From positions 92,964,627 to 93,028,626 of the forward strand of contig CP092872.1 of NCBI GenBank assembly GCA_030710605.1: DNA of 64,000 bases. Reading direction: 5' to 3'. The stretch is from Cordylochernes scorpioides (taxonomy: Eukaryota > Arthropoda > Arachnida > Pseudoscorpiones > Chernetidae). The notes under the pieces were generated by a model. The model ran no database searches. It was not told where the DNA came from and worked only from the letters and a program-made list of their open reading frames with translations. The position numbers were made by a program, and so were the translations under genes. Numbering within the stretch: the stretch's first letter is position 1; the number at the start of each line of letters is the position of its first letter. Below, piece after piece: positions 20,964-32,999 of this stretch.

Positions 20964-23900
20964 GTTGTCGTAGCTCTGTCTTCACGTGTAGACCTGTGGT
21001 GTATTTACAGTACAGGCTGTCGTAACCCGCTGTCTACACGTGTAGACCTGGGGTGTACTTACAGTACAGGCTGTCGTAACCCGCTGTCTACACGTGTAGA
21101 CCTGGGGTGTACTTACAGTACAGGCTGTCGTAACCCGCTGTCTACACGTGTAGACCTGGGGTATACTTACAGTACAGGCTGTCGTAACCCGCTGTCTACA
21201 CGTGTAGGCCTGTGGTGTACTTACAGTACAGGCTGTCGTAATCCGCTGTCTACACGTGTAGACCTGCGGTGTACTTACAGTACAGGCTGTCGTAACCCGC
21301 TGTCTACACGTGTAGACCTGCGGTGTACTTACAGTACAGGCTGTCGTAACCCGCTGTCTACACGTGTAGGCCTGCGGTGTACTTACAGTACAGGCTGTCG
21401 TAACCCGCTGTCTACACGTGTAGGCCTGCGGTGTACTTACAGTACAGGCTGTCGTAACCCGCTGTCTACACGTGTAGACCTGCGGTGTACTTACAGTACA
21501 GGCTGTCGTAACCCGCTGTCTACACGTGTAGACCTGCGGTGTACTTACAGTACAGGCTGTCGTAACCCGCTGTCTACACGTGTAGATCTGTGGTGTACTT
21601 ACAGTACAGGCTGTCGTAACCCGCTGTCTACACGTGTAGACCTGTGGTGTATTTACAGTACAGGCTGTCGTAACCCGCTGTCTACACGTGTAGACCTGTG
21701 GTGTATTTACAGTACAGGCTGTCGTAACCCGCTGTCTACACGTGTAGACCTGTGGTGTATTTACAGTACAGGCTGTCGTAACCCGCTGTCTACACGTGTA
21801 GACCTGTGGTGTACTTACAGTACAGGCTGTCGTAACCCGCTGTCTACACGTGTAGACCTGTGGTGTATTTACAGAACAGGCTGTCGTAACCCGCTGTCTA
21901 CACGTGTAGACCTGTGGTGTATTTACAGTACAGGCTGTCGTAACCCGCTGTCTACACGTGTAGACCTGTGGTGTATTTACAGTACAGGCTGTCGTAACCC
22001 GCTGTCTACAAGTGTAGACCTGTGGTGTACTTATAGTACAGGCTGTCGTGACCCGCTGTCTACACGTGTAGACCTGTGGTGTACTTACAGTACAGGCTGT
22101 CGTAACCCGCTGTCTACACGTGTAGACCTGTGGTGTACTTACAGTACAGGCTGTCGTAACCCGCTGTCTACACGTGTAGACCTGTGGTGTACTTACAGTA
22201 CAGGCTGTCGTAACCCGCTGTCTACACGTGTAGACCTGTGGTGTACTTACAGTACAGGCTGTCGTAACCCGCTGTCTACACGTGTAGACCTGTGGTGTAC
22301 TTACAGTACAGGCTGTCGTAACCCGCTGTCTACACGTGTAGACCTGTGGTGTACTTACAGTACAGGCTGTCGTGACCCGCTGTCTACACGTGTAGACCTG
22401 TGGTGTACTTACAGTACAGGCTGTCGTGACCCGCTGTCTACACGTGTAGACCTGTGGTGTACTTATAGTACAGGCTGTCGTGACCCGCTGTCTACACGTG
22501 TAGACCTGTGGTGTACTTACAGTACAGGCTGTCGTAACCCGCTGTCTACACGTGTAGACCTGTGGTGTACTTACAGTACAGGCTGTCGTAACCCGCTGTC
22601 TACACGTGTAGACCTGTGGTGTACTTACAGTACAGGCTGTCGTAACCCGCTGTCTACACGTGTAGACCTGTGGTGTACTTACAGTACAGGCTGTCGTAAC
22701 CCGCTGTCTACACGTGTAGACCTGTGGTGTACTTACAGTACAGGCTGTCGTAACCCGCTGTCTACACGTGTAGACCTGTGGTGTACTTACAGTACAGGCT
22801 GTCGTAACCCGCTGTCTACACGTGTAGACCTGTGGTGTACTTACAGTACAGGCTGTCGTAACCCGCTGTCTACACGTGTAGACCTGTGGTGTACTTACAG
22901 TACAGGCTGTCGTAACCCGCTGTCTACACGTGTAGACCTGTGGTGTATTTACAGTACAGGCTGTCGTAACCCGCTGTCTACACGTGTAGACCTGTGGTGT
23001 ACTTACAGTACAGGCTGTCGTAACCCGCTGTCTACACGTGTAGACCTGTGGTGTACTTACAGTACAGGCTGTCGTAACCCGGCTGTCTACACGTGTAGAC
23101 CTGTGGTGTACTTACAGTACAGGCTGTCGTAACCCGCTGTCTACACGTGTAGACCTGTGGTGTATTTACAGTACAGGCTGTCGTAACCCGCTGTCTACAC
23201 GTGTAGACCTGTGGTGTACTTACAGTACAGGCTGTCGTAACCCGCTGTCTACACGTGTAGACCTGTGGTGTACTTACAGTACAGGCTGTCGTAACCCGCT
23301 GTCTACACGTGTAGACCTGTGGTGTACTTACAGTACAGGCTGTCGTAACCCGCTGTCTACACGTGTAGACCTGTGGTGTACTTACAGTACAGGCTGTCGT
23401 AACCCGCTGTCTACACGTGTAGACCTGTGGTGTACTTACAGTACAGGCTGTCGTAACCCGCTGTCTACACGTGTAGACCTGTGGTGTACTTACAGTACAG
23501 GCTGTCGTAACCCGCTGTCTACACGTGTAGACCTGTGGTGTACTTACAGTACAGGCTGTCGTAACCCGCTGTCTACACGTGTAGACCTGTGGTGTACTTA
23601 CAGTACAGGCTGTCGTAACCCGCTGTCTACACGTGTAGACCTGTGGTGTACTTACAGTACAGGCTGTCGTAACCCGCTGTCTACACGTGTAGACCTGTGG
23701 TGTACTTACAGTACAGGCTGTCGTAACCCGCTGTCTACACGTGTAGACCTGTGGTGTACTTACAGTACAGGCTGTCGTAACCCGCTGTCTACACGTGTAG
23801 ACCTGTGGTGTTCTTACAGTACAGGCTGTCGTAACCCGCTGTCTACACGTGTAGACCTGTGGTGTTCTTACAGTACAGGCTGTCGTAACCCGCTGTCTAC

Positions 23901-26900
23901 ACGTGTAGACCTGTGGTGTTCTTACAGTACAGGCTGTCGTAACCCGTTGTCTACACGTGTAGACCTGTGGTGTTCTTACAGTACAGGCTGTCGTAACCCG
24001 CTGTCTACACGTGTAGACCTGTGGTGTTCTTACAGTACAGGCTGTCGTAACCCGCTGTCTACACGTGTAGACCTGTGGTGTACTTATAGTTAAGGCTGTC
24101 GTAACCCGCTGTCTACACGTGTAGACCTGTGGTGTACTTACAGTACAGGCTGTCGTAACCCGCTGTCTACACGTGTAGACCTGTGGTGTACTTACAGTAC
24201 AGGTTGTCGTAACCCGCTGTCTACACGTGTAGACCTGTGGTGTACTTACAGTACAGGCTGTCGTAACCCGCTGTCTACACGTGTAGACCTGTGGTGTACT
24301 TACAGTACAGGCTGTCGTAACCCGCTGTCTACACGTGTAGACCTGCGGTGTACTTACAGTACAGGCTGTCGTAACCCGCTGTCTACACGTGTAGACCTGC
24401 GGTGTACTTACAGTACAGGCTGTCGTAACCCGCTCTCTACACGTGTAGACCTGCGGTGTACTTACAGTACAGGCTGTCGTAACCCGCTCTCTACACGTGT
24501 AGACCTGCGGTATACTTACAGTACAGGCTGTCGTAAACCCGCTGTCTACACGTGTAGACCTGTGGTGTACTTACAGTACAGGCTGTCGTAACCGGCTGTC
24601 TACACGTGTAGACCTGTGGTGTATTTACAGTACAGGCTGTCGTAACCCGCTGTCTACACGTGTAGACCTGTGGTGTATTTACAGTACAGGCTGTCGTAAC
24701 CCGCTGTCTACACGTGTAGACCTGTGGTGTACTTACAGTACAGGCTGTCGTAACCCGCTGTCTACACGTGTAGACCTGTGGTGTACTTACAGTACAGGCT
24801 GTCGTAACCGCTGTCTACACGTGTAGACCTGTGGTGTATTTACAGTACAGGCTGTCGTAACCCGCTGTCTACACGTGTAGACCTGTGGTGTATTTACAGT
24901 ACAGGCTGTCGTAACCCGCTGTCTACACGTGTAGACCTGTGGTGTACTTACAGTACAGGCTGTCGTAACCCGCTGTCTACACGTGTAGACCTGTGGTGTA
25001 TTTACAGTACAGGCTGTCGTAACCCGCTGTCTACACGTGTAGACCTGTGGTGTACTTACAGTACAGGCTGTCGTAACCCGCTGTCTACACGTGTAGACCT
25101 GTGGTGTATTTACAGTACAGGCTGTCGTAACCCGCTGTCTACACGTGTAGACCTGTGGTGTACTTACAGTACAGGCTGTCGTAACCCGCTGTCTACACGT
25201 GTAGACCTGTGGTGTACTTACAGTACAGGCTGTCGTAACCCGCTGTCTACACGTGTAGACCTGTGGTGTACTTACAGTACAGGCTGTCGTAACCCGCTGT
25301 CTACACGTGTAGACCTGTGGTGTACTTACAGTACAGGCTGTCGTAACCCGCTGTCTACACGTGTAGACCTGTGGTGTACTTACAGTACAGGCTGTCGTAA
25401 CCCGCTGTCTACACGTGTAGACCTGTGGTGTACTTACAGTACAGGCTGTCGTAACCCGCTGTCTACACGTGTAGACCTGTGGTGTACTTACAGTACAGGC
25501 TGTCGTAACCCGCTGTCTACACGTGTAGACCTGTGGTGTTCTTACAGTACAGGCTGTCGTAACCCGCTGTCTACACGTGTAGACCTGTGGTGTTCTTACA
25601 GTACAGGCTGTCGTAACCCGCTGTCTACACGTGTAGACCTGTGGTGTTCTTACAGTACAGGCTGTCGTAACCCGTTGTCTACACGTGTAGACCTGTGGTG
25701 TTCTTACAGTACAGGCTGTCGTAACCCGCTGTCTACACGTGTAGACCTGTGGTGTTCTTACAGTACAGGCTGTCGTAACCCGCTGTCTACACGTGTAGAC
25801 CTGTGGTGTACTTATAGTTAAGGCTGTCGTAACCCGCTGTCTACACGTGTAGACCTGTGGTGTACTTACAGTACAGGCTGTCGTAACCCGCTGTCTACAC
25901 GTGTAGACCTGTGGTGTACTTACAGTACAGGTTGTCGTAACCCGCTGTCTACACGTGTAGACCTGTGGTGTACTTACAGTACAGGCTGTCGTAACCCGCT
26001 GTCTACACGTGTAGACCTGTGGTGTACTTACAGTACAGGCTGTCGTAACCCGCTGTCTACACGTGTAGACCTGCGGTGTACTTACAGTACAGGCTGTCGT
26101 AACCCGCTGTCTACACGTGTAGACCTGCGGTGTACTTACAGTACAGGCTGTCGTAACCCGCTCTCTACACGTGTAGACCTGCGGTGTACTTACAGTACAG
26201 GCTGTCGTAACCCGCTCTCTACACGTGTAGACCTGCGGTATACTTACAGTACAGGCTGTCGTAACCCGCTGTCTACACGTGTAGACCTGTGGTGTACTTA
26301 CAGTACAGGCTGTCGTAACCGGCTGTCTACACGTGTAGACCTGTGGTGTATTTACAGTACAGGCTGTCGTAACCCGCTGTCTACACGTGTAGACCTGTGG
26401 TGTATTTACAGTACAGGCTGTCGTAACCCGCTGTCTACACGTGTAGACCTGTGGTGTACTTACAGTACAGGCTGTCGTAACCCGCTGTCTACACGTGTAG
26501 ACCTGTGGTGTATTTACAGTACAGGCTGTCGTAACCCGCTGTCTACACGTGTAGACCTGTGGTGTACTTACAGTACAGGCTGTCGTAACCCGCTGTCTAC
26601 ACGTGTAGACCTGTGGTGTACTTACAGTACAGGCTGTCGTAACCCGCTGTCTACACGTGTAGACCTGTGGTGTACTTACAGTACAGGCTGTCGTAACCCG
26701 CTGTCTACACGTGTAGACCTGTGGTGTATTTACAGTACAGGCTGTCGTAACCCGCTGTCTACACGTGTAGACCTGTGGTGTATTTACAGTACAGGCTGTC
26801 GTAACCCGCTGTCTACACGTGTAGACCTGTGGTGTACTTACAGTACAGGCTGTCGTAACCCGCTGTCTACACGTGTAGACCTGTGGTGTACTTACAGTAC

Positions 26901-29892
26901 AGGCTGTCGTAACCCGCTGTCTACACGTGTAGACCTGTGGTGTACTTACAGTACAGGCTGTCGTAAGCCGCTGTCTACACGTGTAGACCTGTGGTGTACT
27001 TACAGTACAGGCTGTCGTAACCCGCTGTCTACACGTGTAGACCTGTGGTGTACTTACAGTACAGGCTGTCGTAACCCGTTGTCCGTTGTCTACACGTGTA
27101 GACCTGTGGTGTTCTTACAGTACAGGCTGTCGTAACCCGCTGTCTACACGTGTAGACCTGTGGTGTACTTATAGTTAAGGCTGTCGTAACCCGCTGTCTA
27201 CACGTGTAGACCTGTGGTGTACTTACAGTACAGGCTGTCGTAACCCGCTGTCTACACGTGTAGACCTGTGGTGTACTTACAGTACAGGTTGTCGTAACCC
27301 GCTGTCTACACGTGTAGACCTGTGGTGTACTTACAGTACAGGCTGTCGTAACCCGCTGTCTACACGTGTAGACCTGTGGTGTACTTACAGTACAGGCTGT
27401 CGTAACCCGCTGTCTACACGTGTAGACCTGCGGTGTACTTACAGTACAGGCTGTCGTAACCCGCTGTCTACACGTGTAGACCTGCGGTGTACTTACAGTA
27501 CAGGCTGTCGTAACCCGCTCTCTACACGTGTAGACCTGCGGTATACTTACAGTACAGGCTGTCGTAACCCGCTGTCTACACGTGTAGACCTGCGGTGTAC
27601 TTACAGTACAGGCTGTCGTAACCCGCTGTCTACACGTGTAGACCTGCGGTGTACTTACAGTACAGGCTGTCGTAACCCGCTCTCTACACGTGTAGACCTG
27701 CGGTATACTTACAGTACAGGCTGTCGTAACCCGCTGTCTACACGTGTAGACCTGCGGTGTACTTACAGTACAGGCTGTCGTAACCCGCTGTCTACACGTG
27801 TAGACCTGCGGTGTACTTACAGTACAGGCTGTCGTAACCCGCTCTCTACACGTGTAGACCTGCGGTATACTTACAGTACAGGCTGTCGTAACCCGCTGTC
27901 TACACGTGTAGACCTGCGGTATACTTACAGTACAGGCTGTCGTAACCCGCTCTCTACACGTGTAGACCTGTGGTGTACTTACAGTACAGGTTGTCGTAAC
28001 CCGCTGTCTACACGTGTAGACCTGTGGTGTACTTACAGTACAGGCTGTCGTAACCCGCTGTCTACACGTGTAGACCTGTGGTGTACTTACAGTACAGGCT
28101 GTCGTAACCCGCTGTCTACACGTGTAGACCTGTGGTGTACTTACAGTACAGGCTGTCGTAAGCCGCTGTCTACACGTGTAGACCTGTGGTGTACTTACAG
28201 TACAGGCTGTCGTAACCCGCTGTCTACACGTGTAGACCTGTGGTGTACTTACAGTACAGGCTGTCGTAACCCGCTGTCTACACGTGTAGACCTGTGGTGT
28301 ACTTACAGTACAGGCTGTCGTAACCCGTTGTCCGTTGTCTACACGTGTAGACCTGTGGTGTTCTTACAGTACAGGCTGTCGTAACCCGCTGTCTACACGT
28401 GTAGACCTGTGGTGTACTTATAGTTAAGGCTGTCGTAACCCGCTGTCTACACGTGTAGACCTGTGGTGTACTTACAGTACAGGCTGTCGTAACCCGCTGT
28501 CTACACGTGTAGACCTGTGGTGTACTTACAGTACAGGCTGTCGTAACCCGCTGTCTACACGTGTAGACCTGTGGTGTACTTACAGTACAGGCTGTCGTAA
28601 CCCGCTGTCTACACGTGTAGACCTGCGGTGTACTTACAGTACAGGCTGTCGTAACCCGCTGTCTACACGTGTAGACCTGCGGTGTACTTACAGTACAGGC
28701 TGTCGTAACCCGCTCTCTACACGTGTAGACCTGCGGTATACTTACAGTACAGGCTGTCGTAACCCGCTGTCTACACGTGTAGACCTGCGGTGTACTTACA
28801 GTACAGGCTGTCGTAACCCGCTGTCTACACGTGTAGACCTGCGGTGTACTTACAGTACAGGCTGTCGTAACCCGCTCTCTACACGTGTAGACCTGCGGTA
28901 TACTTACAGTACAGGCTGTCGTAACCCGCTGTCTACACGTGTAGACCTGCGGTATACTTACAGTACAGGCTGTCGTAACCCGCTCTCTACACGTGTAGAC
29001 CTGCGGTATACTTACAGTACAGGCTGTCGTAACCCGCTGTCTACACGTGTAGACCTGCGGTGTACTTATAGTACAGGCTGTCGTAACCCGCTGTCTACAC
29101 GTGTAGACCTGCGGTGTACTTACAGTACAGGCTGTCGTAACCCGCTCTCTACACGTGTAGACCTGCGGTATACTTACAGTACAGGCTGTCGTAACCCGCT
29201 GTCTACACGTGTAGACCTGCGGTATACTTACAGTACAGGCTGTCGTAACCCGCTCTCTACACATGTAGACCTGCGGTATACTTACAGTACAGGCTGTCGT
29301 AACCCGCTGTCTACACGTGTAGACCTGTGGTGTACTTATAGTACAGGCTGTCGTAACCCGCTGTCTACACGTGTAGACCTGTGGTATACTTACAGTACAG
29401 GCTGTCGTAACCCGCTGCCTACACGTGTAGACCTGTGGTATACTTACAGTACAGGCTGTCGTAACCCGCTGTCTACACGTGTAGACCTGTGGTGTACTTA
29501 CAGTACAGGCTGTCGTAACCCGCTGTCTACACGTGTAGACCTGTGGTGTACTTACAGTACAGGCTGTCGTAACCCGCTGTCTACACGTGTAGACCTGTGG
29601 TGTACTTACAGTACAGGCTGTCGTAACCCGCTGTCTACACGTGTAGACCTGTGGTGTACTTACAGTACAGGCTGTCATAACCCGCTGTCTACACGTGTAG
29701 ACCTGTGGTGTACTTACAGTACAGGCTGTCATAACCCGCTGTCTACACGTGTAGACCTGTGGTGTACTTATAGTACAGGCTGTCATAACCCGCTGTCTAC
29801 ACGTGTAGACCTGTGGTGTACTTATAGTACAGGCTGTCGTAACCCGCTGTCTACACGTGTAGACCTGTGGTGTACTTATAGTACAGGCTGTC
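20964..29892. repeat. 54-bp satellite array, about 165 units
   Basis: Near-perfect tandem repeats of 54 bp. Each unit holds the 16-bp palindrome GTCTACACGTGTAGAC (with an E-box CACGTG) and TGTACTTACAGTACA (6-bp arms, 3-nt centre). Variant classes (TGTGG/TGCGG, TACTTAC/TATTTAC/TTCTTAC, CTGTCT/CTCTCT) run in blocks. The rare marker TACTTATAGTTAAGG occurs at 24081, 25809, 27166 and 28415, that is 32 units, 25 units plus 7 bp and 23 units plus 7 bp apart. The period is 18 codons, so a 502-codon minus frame (28278-29786) stays open. Stops in the rest of the array argue against coding. Confidence 0.97.
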
Positions 29893-30915
29893 TGTACCTA
29901 AGGACGTGTAATGCACATACATTCTGGGATGGACACTACCAGCAACCTATATTCGTACACCACCAAGAGTAGAGCCTCAGTACAAGAAGTAGGAATCCTC
30001 TATTCAAACCATCACATTAACCTGACCAACAATTAACTCCATTTTCCCACCACGATCTGATTGTACTGAGTATAATATATTTAAGTAATTCATCCATTCA
30101 CGATATTTAAATGAAGTGAAGGACAATTTCAGGATTCAGCAGAAAACCAGAATTGTGTTTCAAGAAATGCAAATGGATCATTAACTAGCGGAGGAAATTC
30201 TTTGGCGCAATTATCCAGAATTAGCCTCCATAGAAAGGCAAATTTCGGAATTGTTTCCCTTCCTTTGGGGCCAATCCTGTTTAGTGCCTTTGCTGGATTA
30301 AATCACAAATATAGGACATGTATGAATCATTTATATCGGTTTAACACTAAAATACATAAATATTTGATTTACTGGGCGAAGTGTCTTTTATTTGAAGAAA
30401 TAAATATTTGAGGATCAAAATGAATTATCAATCAAAAATATATTCTTAATTAAGCGTTAAAATATGTCTTCAAATATGCAGATAACTTATTTTCATATAA
30501 TGATTTGCATAAACCCATCGTCAAATATTTAAAATATGCAAAAATGGGCGTCATTCGATACGTTATTTCGAGTGATTAGTTTTTCTGCACTTTTATCTTT
30601 TGAAATTATTAGCAATTGTGGGGTTTATATACTATATTGATAAAAATTATAAGAATGAGACATGCCTATGGTATTTTCTTTTAAATATGCACTTATTGGG
30701 AGCTTTCGCGTTTTACCCTTTCTCACATCCTGTATATTAAATTTCTAAAATAATTTTCTTATTGCATTAGCCATCCGACTGAAAATAATCAATTATTTGA
30801 TATATATGTATTTTTATTTGTCATATTTGATCATTTTTATTTATTATATTTACTAAATCTGATTTCTACTTGTTTATATTACATATTTTACTATACATAT
30901 TTTCCATTTGTTATT
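29893..30915. other. no gene seen
   Basis: Unique AT-rich sequence. A 69-codon plus frame at 30202-30411 has no motif. Confidence 0.5.
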
Positions 30916-30924
30916 TAAATACAG

Positions 30925-30970
30925 GCTGAGAAAGGGCAAAAACTCGAAAGTCTCTAATATAATGAGAAAT
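30925..30970 (+). ncRNA. degenerate hammerhead-like motif
   Basis: CTGAGAA, then AGGGCAAAAACTC and GAAAG. G8 of the core is A here. It belongs loosely with the PLE-linked class (CCTG-GA-AGG, GAAAG). Confidence 0.3.
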
Positions 30971-30994
30971 AAAAATCATAATTAATAATACATC

Positions 30995-31210
30995 AGGGGT
31001 TTCTGGAGATGAATTCATTTTCATTTTTTATTAATACAATCTCAAGCTTTCGGACATCTCTGGTCTTCTCTCTACAGGAATACATAAAAACGAATAATAA
31101 TAAACGCCGTTAGATACTACGGCCGTTGAGACAGAGATGGTCAAAACCTTGAGATTGAATAAAAATAAAAAGATAATCACATCTCCAGAAATCTGACGTA
31201 TCATTATAAT
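30995..31210. repeat. foldback with hammerhead-like motif
   Basis: The left arm (TTTCTGGAGATGAATTC, ACAATCTCAAGCTTTCGGAC) and right arm (ACCTTGAGATTGAATAAAAA, ATCTCCAGAAATCTGACG) are inverted. The minus strand of 31030-31085 reads CCTGTAGA, a weak helix, GTCC, GAAAGCTTGAG: the PLE-linked class with a decayed core. Confidence 0.45.
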
Positions 31211-31379
31211 TTACATCCAGGAGATTTAAACACAATAGATTTATTGACAATGTGAGAATATTTTAAAACACAATTTGAACTATTTTGAACAGATTGTATA
31301 TAATTGTAAAGATAGAGGCTGCCTGGCCGGGGCATTTATATTTCTTGAGAATAAAGACACTTCGGCCAGTAAATCATAG

Positions 31380-31432
31380 TAATTTTTTCCTGTCGAAGGG
31401 CGGTTGTGCCCGAAAGCTTGAAATAAAAATTT
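31380..31432 (+). ncRNA. hammerhead-like motif, PLE-linked class
   Basis: CCTGTCGAAGGGC, loop GGTTGT, GCCC, GAAAGCTTGAAATAAAAA. Helix II is a clean 4-bp GGGC/GCCC. The core reads CUGUCGA, with U in place of A6, as in the other members of this class (43529, 60268). Confidence 0.4.
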
Positions 31433-31519
31433 TATCGCATAAGACACTTATCCCTCAGACTTATAGTTTTGAACATTCTATTAGGGGATTAGCCGATTAA
31501 TTGTAAGTAAATCTTTTTA

Positions 31520-31560
31520 TTACCTCGACGTTTCGACAAAATCTTTTGTCCTCGTCAGGA
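31520..31560 (-). ncRNA. best-preserved type I hammerhead candidate
   Basis: Minus strand: CTGACGA (31552-31558) satisfies CUGANGA. Helix II is GACAAAA/TTTTGTC (7 bp, loop GA), followed by GAAA (31531-31534). Helix III is very short (A-C...G-U around GTCGAG), and GTA supplies the NUH cleavage site. ATAAAAAG follows and may pair weakly with the T-rich 5' side as helix I. A very short helix III is typical of hammerheads in Penelope-like elements and animal retrozymes (established). Activity here is inference. Confidence 0.6.
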
Positions 31561-31654
31561 GAAAATAAAAATTAAAACATTTGGAAAAGCGTTAAAAATT
31601 ATTCTCTAAAGAATATTTAATTTTTAACGCCTTGCCAAATGTTTTAATTTTTGT

Positions 31655-31705
31655 TTTCTCCTGAAAAGGACAAAAGCTTTTTGTCGAAACGTCGAGGTAA
31701 TAAAA
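31655..31705 (+). ncRNA. second-arm hammerhead, mutated core
   Basis: Mirror of the previous motif: CTGAAAA (G8 to A), helix II GACAAAA/TTTTGTC with an altered loop, then GAAACGTCGAGGTAATAAA. Probably inactive. Confidence 0.5.
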
Positions 31706-31754
31706 AGATTTACTGGCAGAAGTATCTTTATTTTCAAGAGATTGTATATTATTA

Positions 31755-31870
31755 ATATCATTAGATAATAAAAGGCATATATTGGATTTAATAAAATATT
31801 TATTTTGCCAATTTTTATTGCCATATTTATTTTATTAAATCCAATATATGCCTTTTATTATCTAATGAAT
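31755..31870. repeat. palindrome (family C core)
   Basis: Arms of about 38 bp at 31760-31797 and 31828-31866 are essentially perfect and contain AAAAGGCATATATTGGAT. That is the core of the family C repeats. A shorter palindrome with the same core lies at 32040-32090. Confidence 0.75.
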
Positions 31871-32159
31871 TAAGTATGGATTGCTTTATTTTCAAAACGA
31901 TTAATATATATATATAAATATTGAATGAATAAAAAAGCTTTTGTTGGATCAAATTATTATTAGAATTTCCAATATTTTGATGAGGCATTCCACCTGTATA
32001 TTCTGAATATAGAGCAATCCATATTTAAATCTTTATATAATAAAAAAGGCATATATTGTATTAAAATATAATCGAATATATGCCTTTTTATCATCCATCT
32101 ATTTATATATATATATTCTCACTATAAATTAAATGTTGATAGAAATGATATCATTTTTG

Positions 32160-32282
32160 AAAATAGAGCAATCCATAAATAAATCTTTAATTAAAAAGGC
32201 ATATATTGGAACAAAATATCATTTATTTTACCAATATATCAGTTGGCTGAACGCAAACCTTTATCAAGGTATTATAACATAT
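32160..32282 (-). repeat. family C repeat (degenerate hammerhead), copy 1
   Basis: GAGCAATCCATAAATAAATC, AAAAAGGCATATATTGG, TTTATTTTACCAATAT, then GTTGGCTGAACGC and CTTTATCAAGG. Read on minus this is CCTTGATAAAG, a helix formed by GCGTTCAGCCAAC-type sequence, and GAAA-like ATATTGGTA. The core has two changes from CUGANGA (C3 to U, G8 to A), as in the other family C copies. In this copy GAAA itself reads GATA. Confidence 0.5.
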
Positions 32283-32325
32283 TTATGATGAGGGCCAACA
32301 GCCCGAAACGCGTCCGTGGTTAGCT
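32283..32325 (+). ncRNA. hammerhead-like motif (GAAACGCGUC class)
   Basis: ATGATGA (32285-32291; C3 is A), helix II GGGC/GCCC with loop CAACA, GAAA (32305-32308), tiny helix III CGCG, then GTC cleavage site and CGTGGTTAGC. Helix I is not preserved. Relatives: 38030 (minus), 38102 (plus), 51548 (plus). Confidence 0.5.
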
Positions 32326-32394
32326 TTTCATGATTAATCAAGAATGGGTATTTGGCCGATTCTGGAATAATTAAAAATCAACGAGAATAGTTGA

Positions 32395-32715
32395 TATTTA
32401 TTCCGATAGATGGCGCAAGCCATCAACAACTTTCAGTTGCACGATAAGGAGATGCCTTTTTTCATAACATATTTAATGTGTAATGAAAATTAGAAAATAT
32501 TCTAGACGCGTGATTTTCTTTTTGAAATTAAACAATTTCTACTACCCTTACTGCAATGGAAAAATTAATGGGAGAGCCTGGCTCATCAGTGGTGAACCCT
32601 CCCAGCGGTTTCGCCAGTTTAATCTACCATACCGCTGTTATATTACATTTTTGGAACTTCCTTTTATAGTAATACTGATGCTAGACTCTTGGAATGGGTA
32701 TTTTAGATGAACTAT
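32395..32715 (+). repeat. FB-A copy 8
   Basis: GATAGATGGCGCAAGCCATC at the edge, then TTCTACTACCCTTACTGCAA, CTCATCAGTGGTGAACCCTC and ATTTTTGGAACTTCCTTTTA. The open frame at 32483-32710 (including AWLISGEPSQRFRQFNLPYR) matches the minus frame at 2526-2732. Confidence 0.65.
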
Positions 32716-32789
32716 GGACCTCTCTTTTTTTGCGCATATCCATAATACATTGTTGCATATATAGATTAATTTATTCTATATATATATAT

Positions 32790-32945
32790 ATATATGATAG
32801 ATTCTATTGACGTTATGTGGCGCTGAGTTTGTTGTTGACACACATTGATATGTTATAATACCTTGATAAAGGTTGGCGTTCAGCCAACTGAAATATTGGT
32901 AAAATAAATGATTTTTTGATCCAATATATGTCTTTTTAATTAAAT
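32790..32945 (+). ncRNA. family C repeat with degenerate hammerhead, copy 2
   Basis: CCTTGATAAAGGTTGGCGTT, then CAGCCAACTGAAATATTGG and TAAAATAAATGA. Helix II GGTTGGC/GCCAAC is strong. GGTA is a potential cleavage site, but the core is UUGAUAA. The 5' extension (TTATGTGGCGCTGAGTTTG) also occurs inverted at 57640-57690. Confidence 0.5.
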
Positions 32946-32999
32946 AAATGATATCTAATAAAAAACGGAAGCGTTTTATTATTGAAATATTAATATCAT

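Larger units (their letters stand above)
31501..31726. repeat. foldback with hammerhead motif in both arms
   Basis: Arms of about 105 bp (31501-31607 and 31617-31726) are inverted, from AAATCTTTTTATTACCTCGA on the left to TCGAGGTAATAAAAAGATTT on the right. Each arm contains one hammerhead-like motif. Confidence 0.8.

Noticed and set aside
28278-29786. 502-codon minus-strand ORF
   Set aside because: Product of the 54-bp (18-codon) satellite; the same frame has stops elsewhere in the array and there is no non-repetitive domain.
20964-29892. CRISPR array
   Set aside because: Units are directly adjacent with no unique spacers; this is a eukaryotic tandem satellite.
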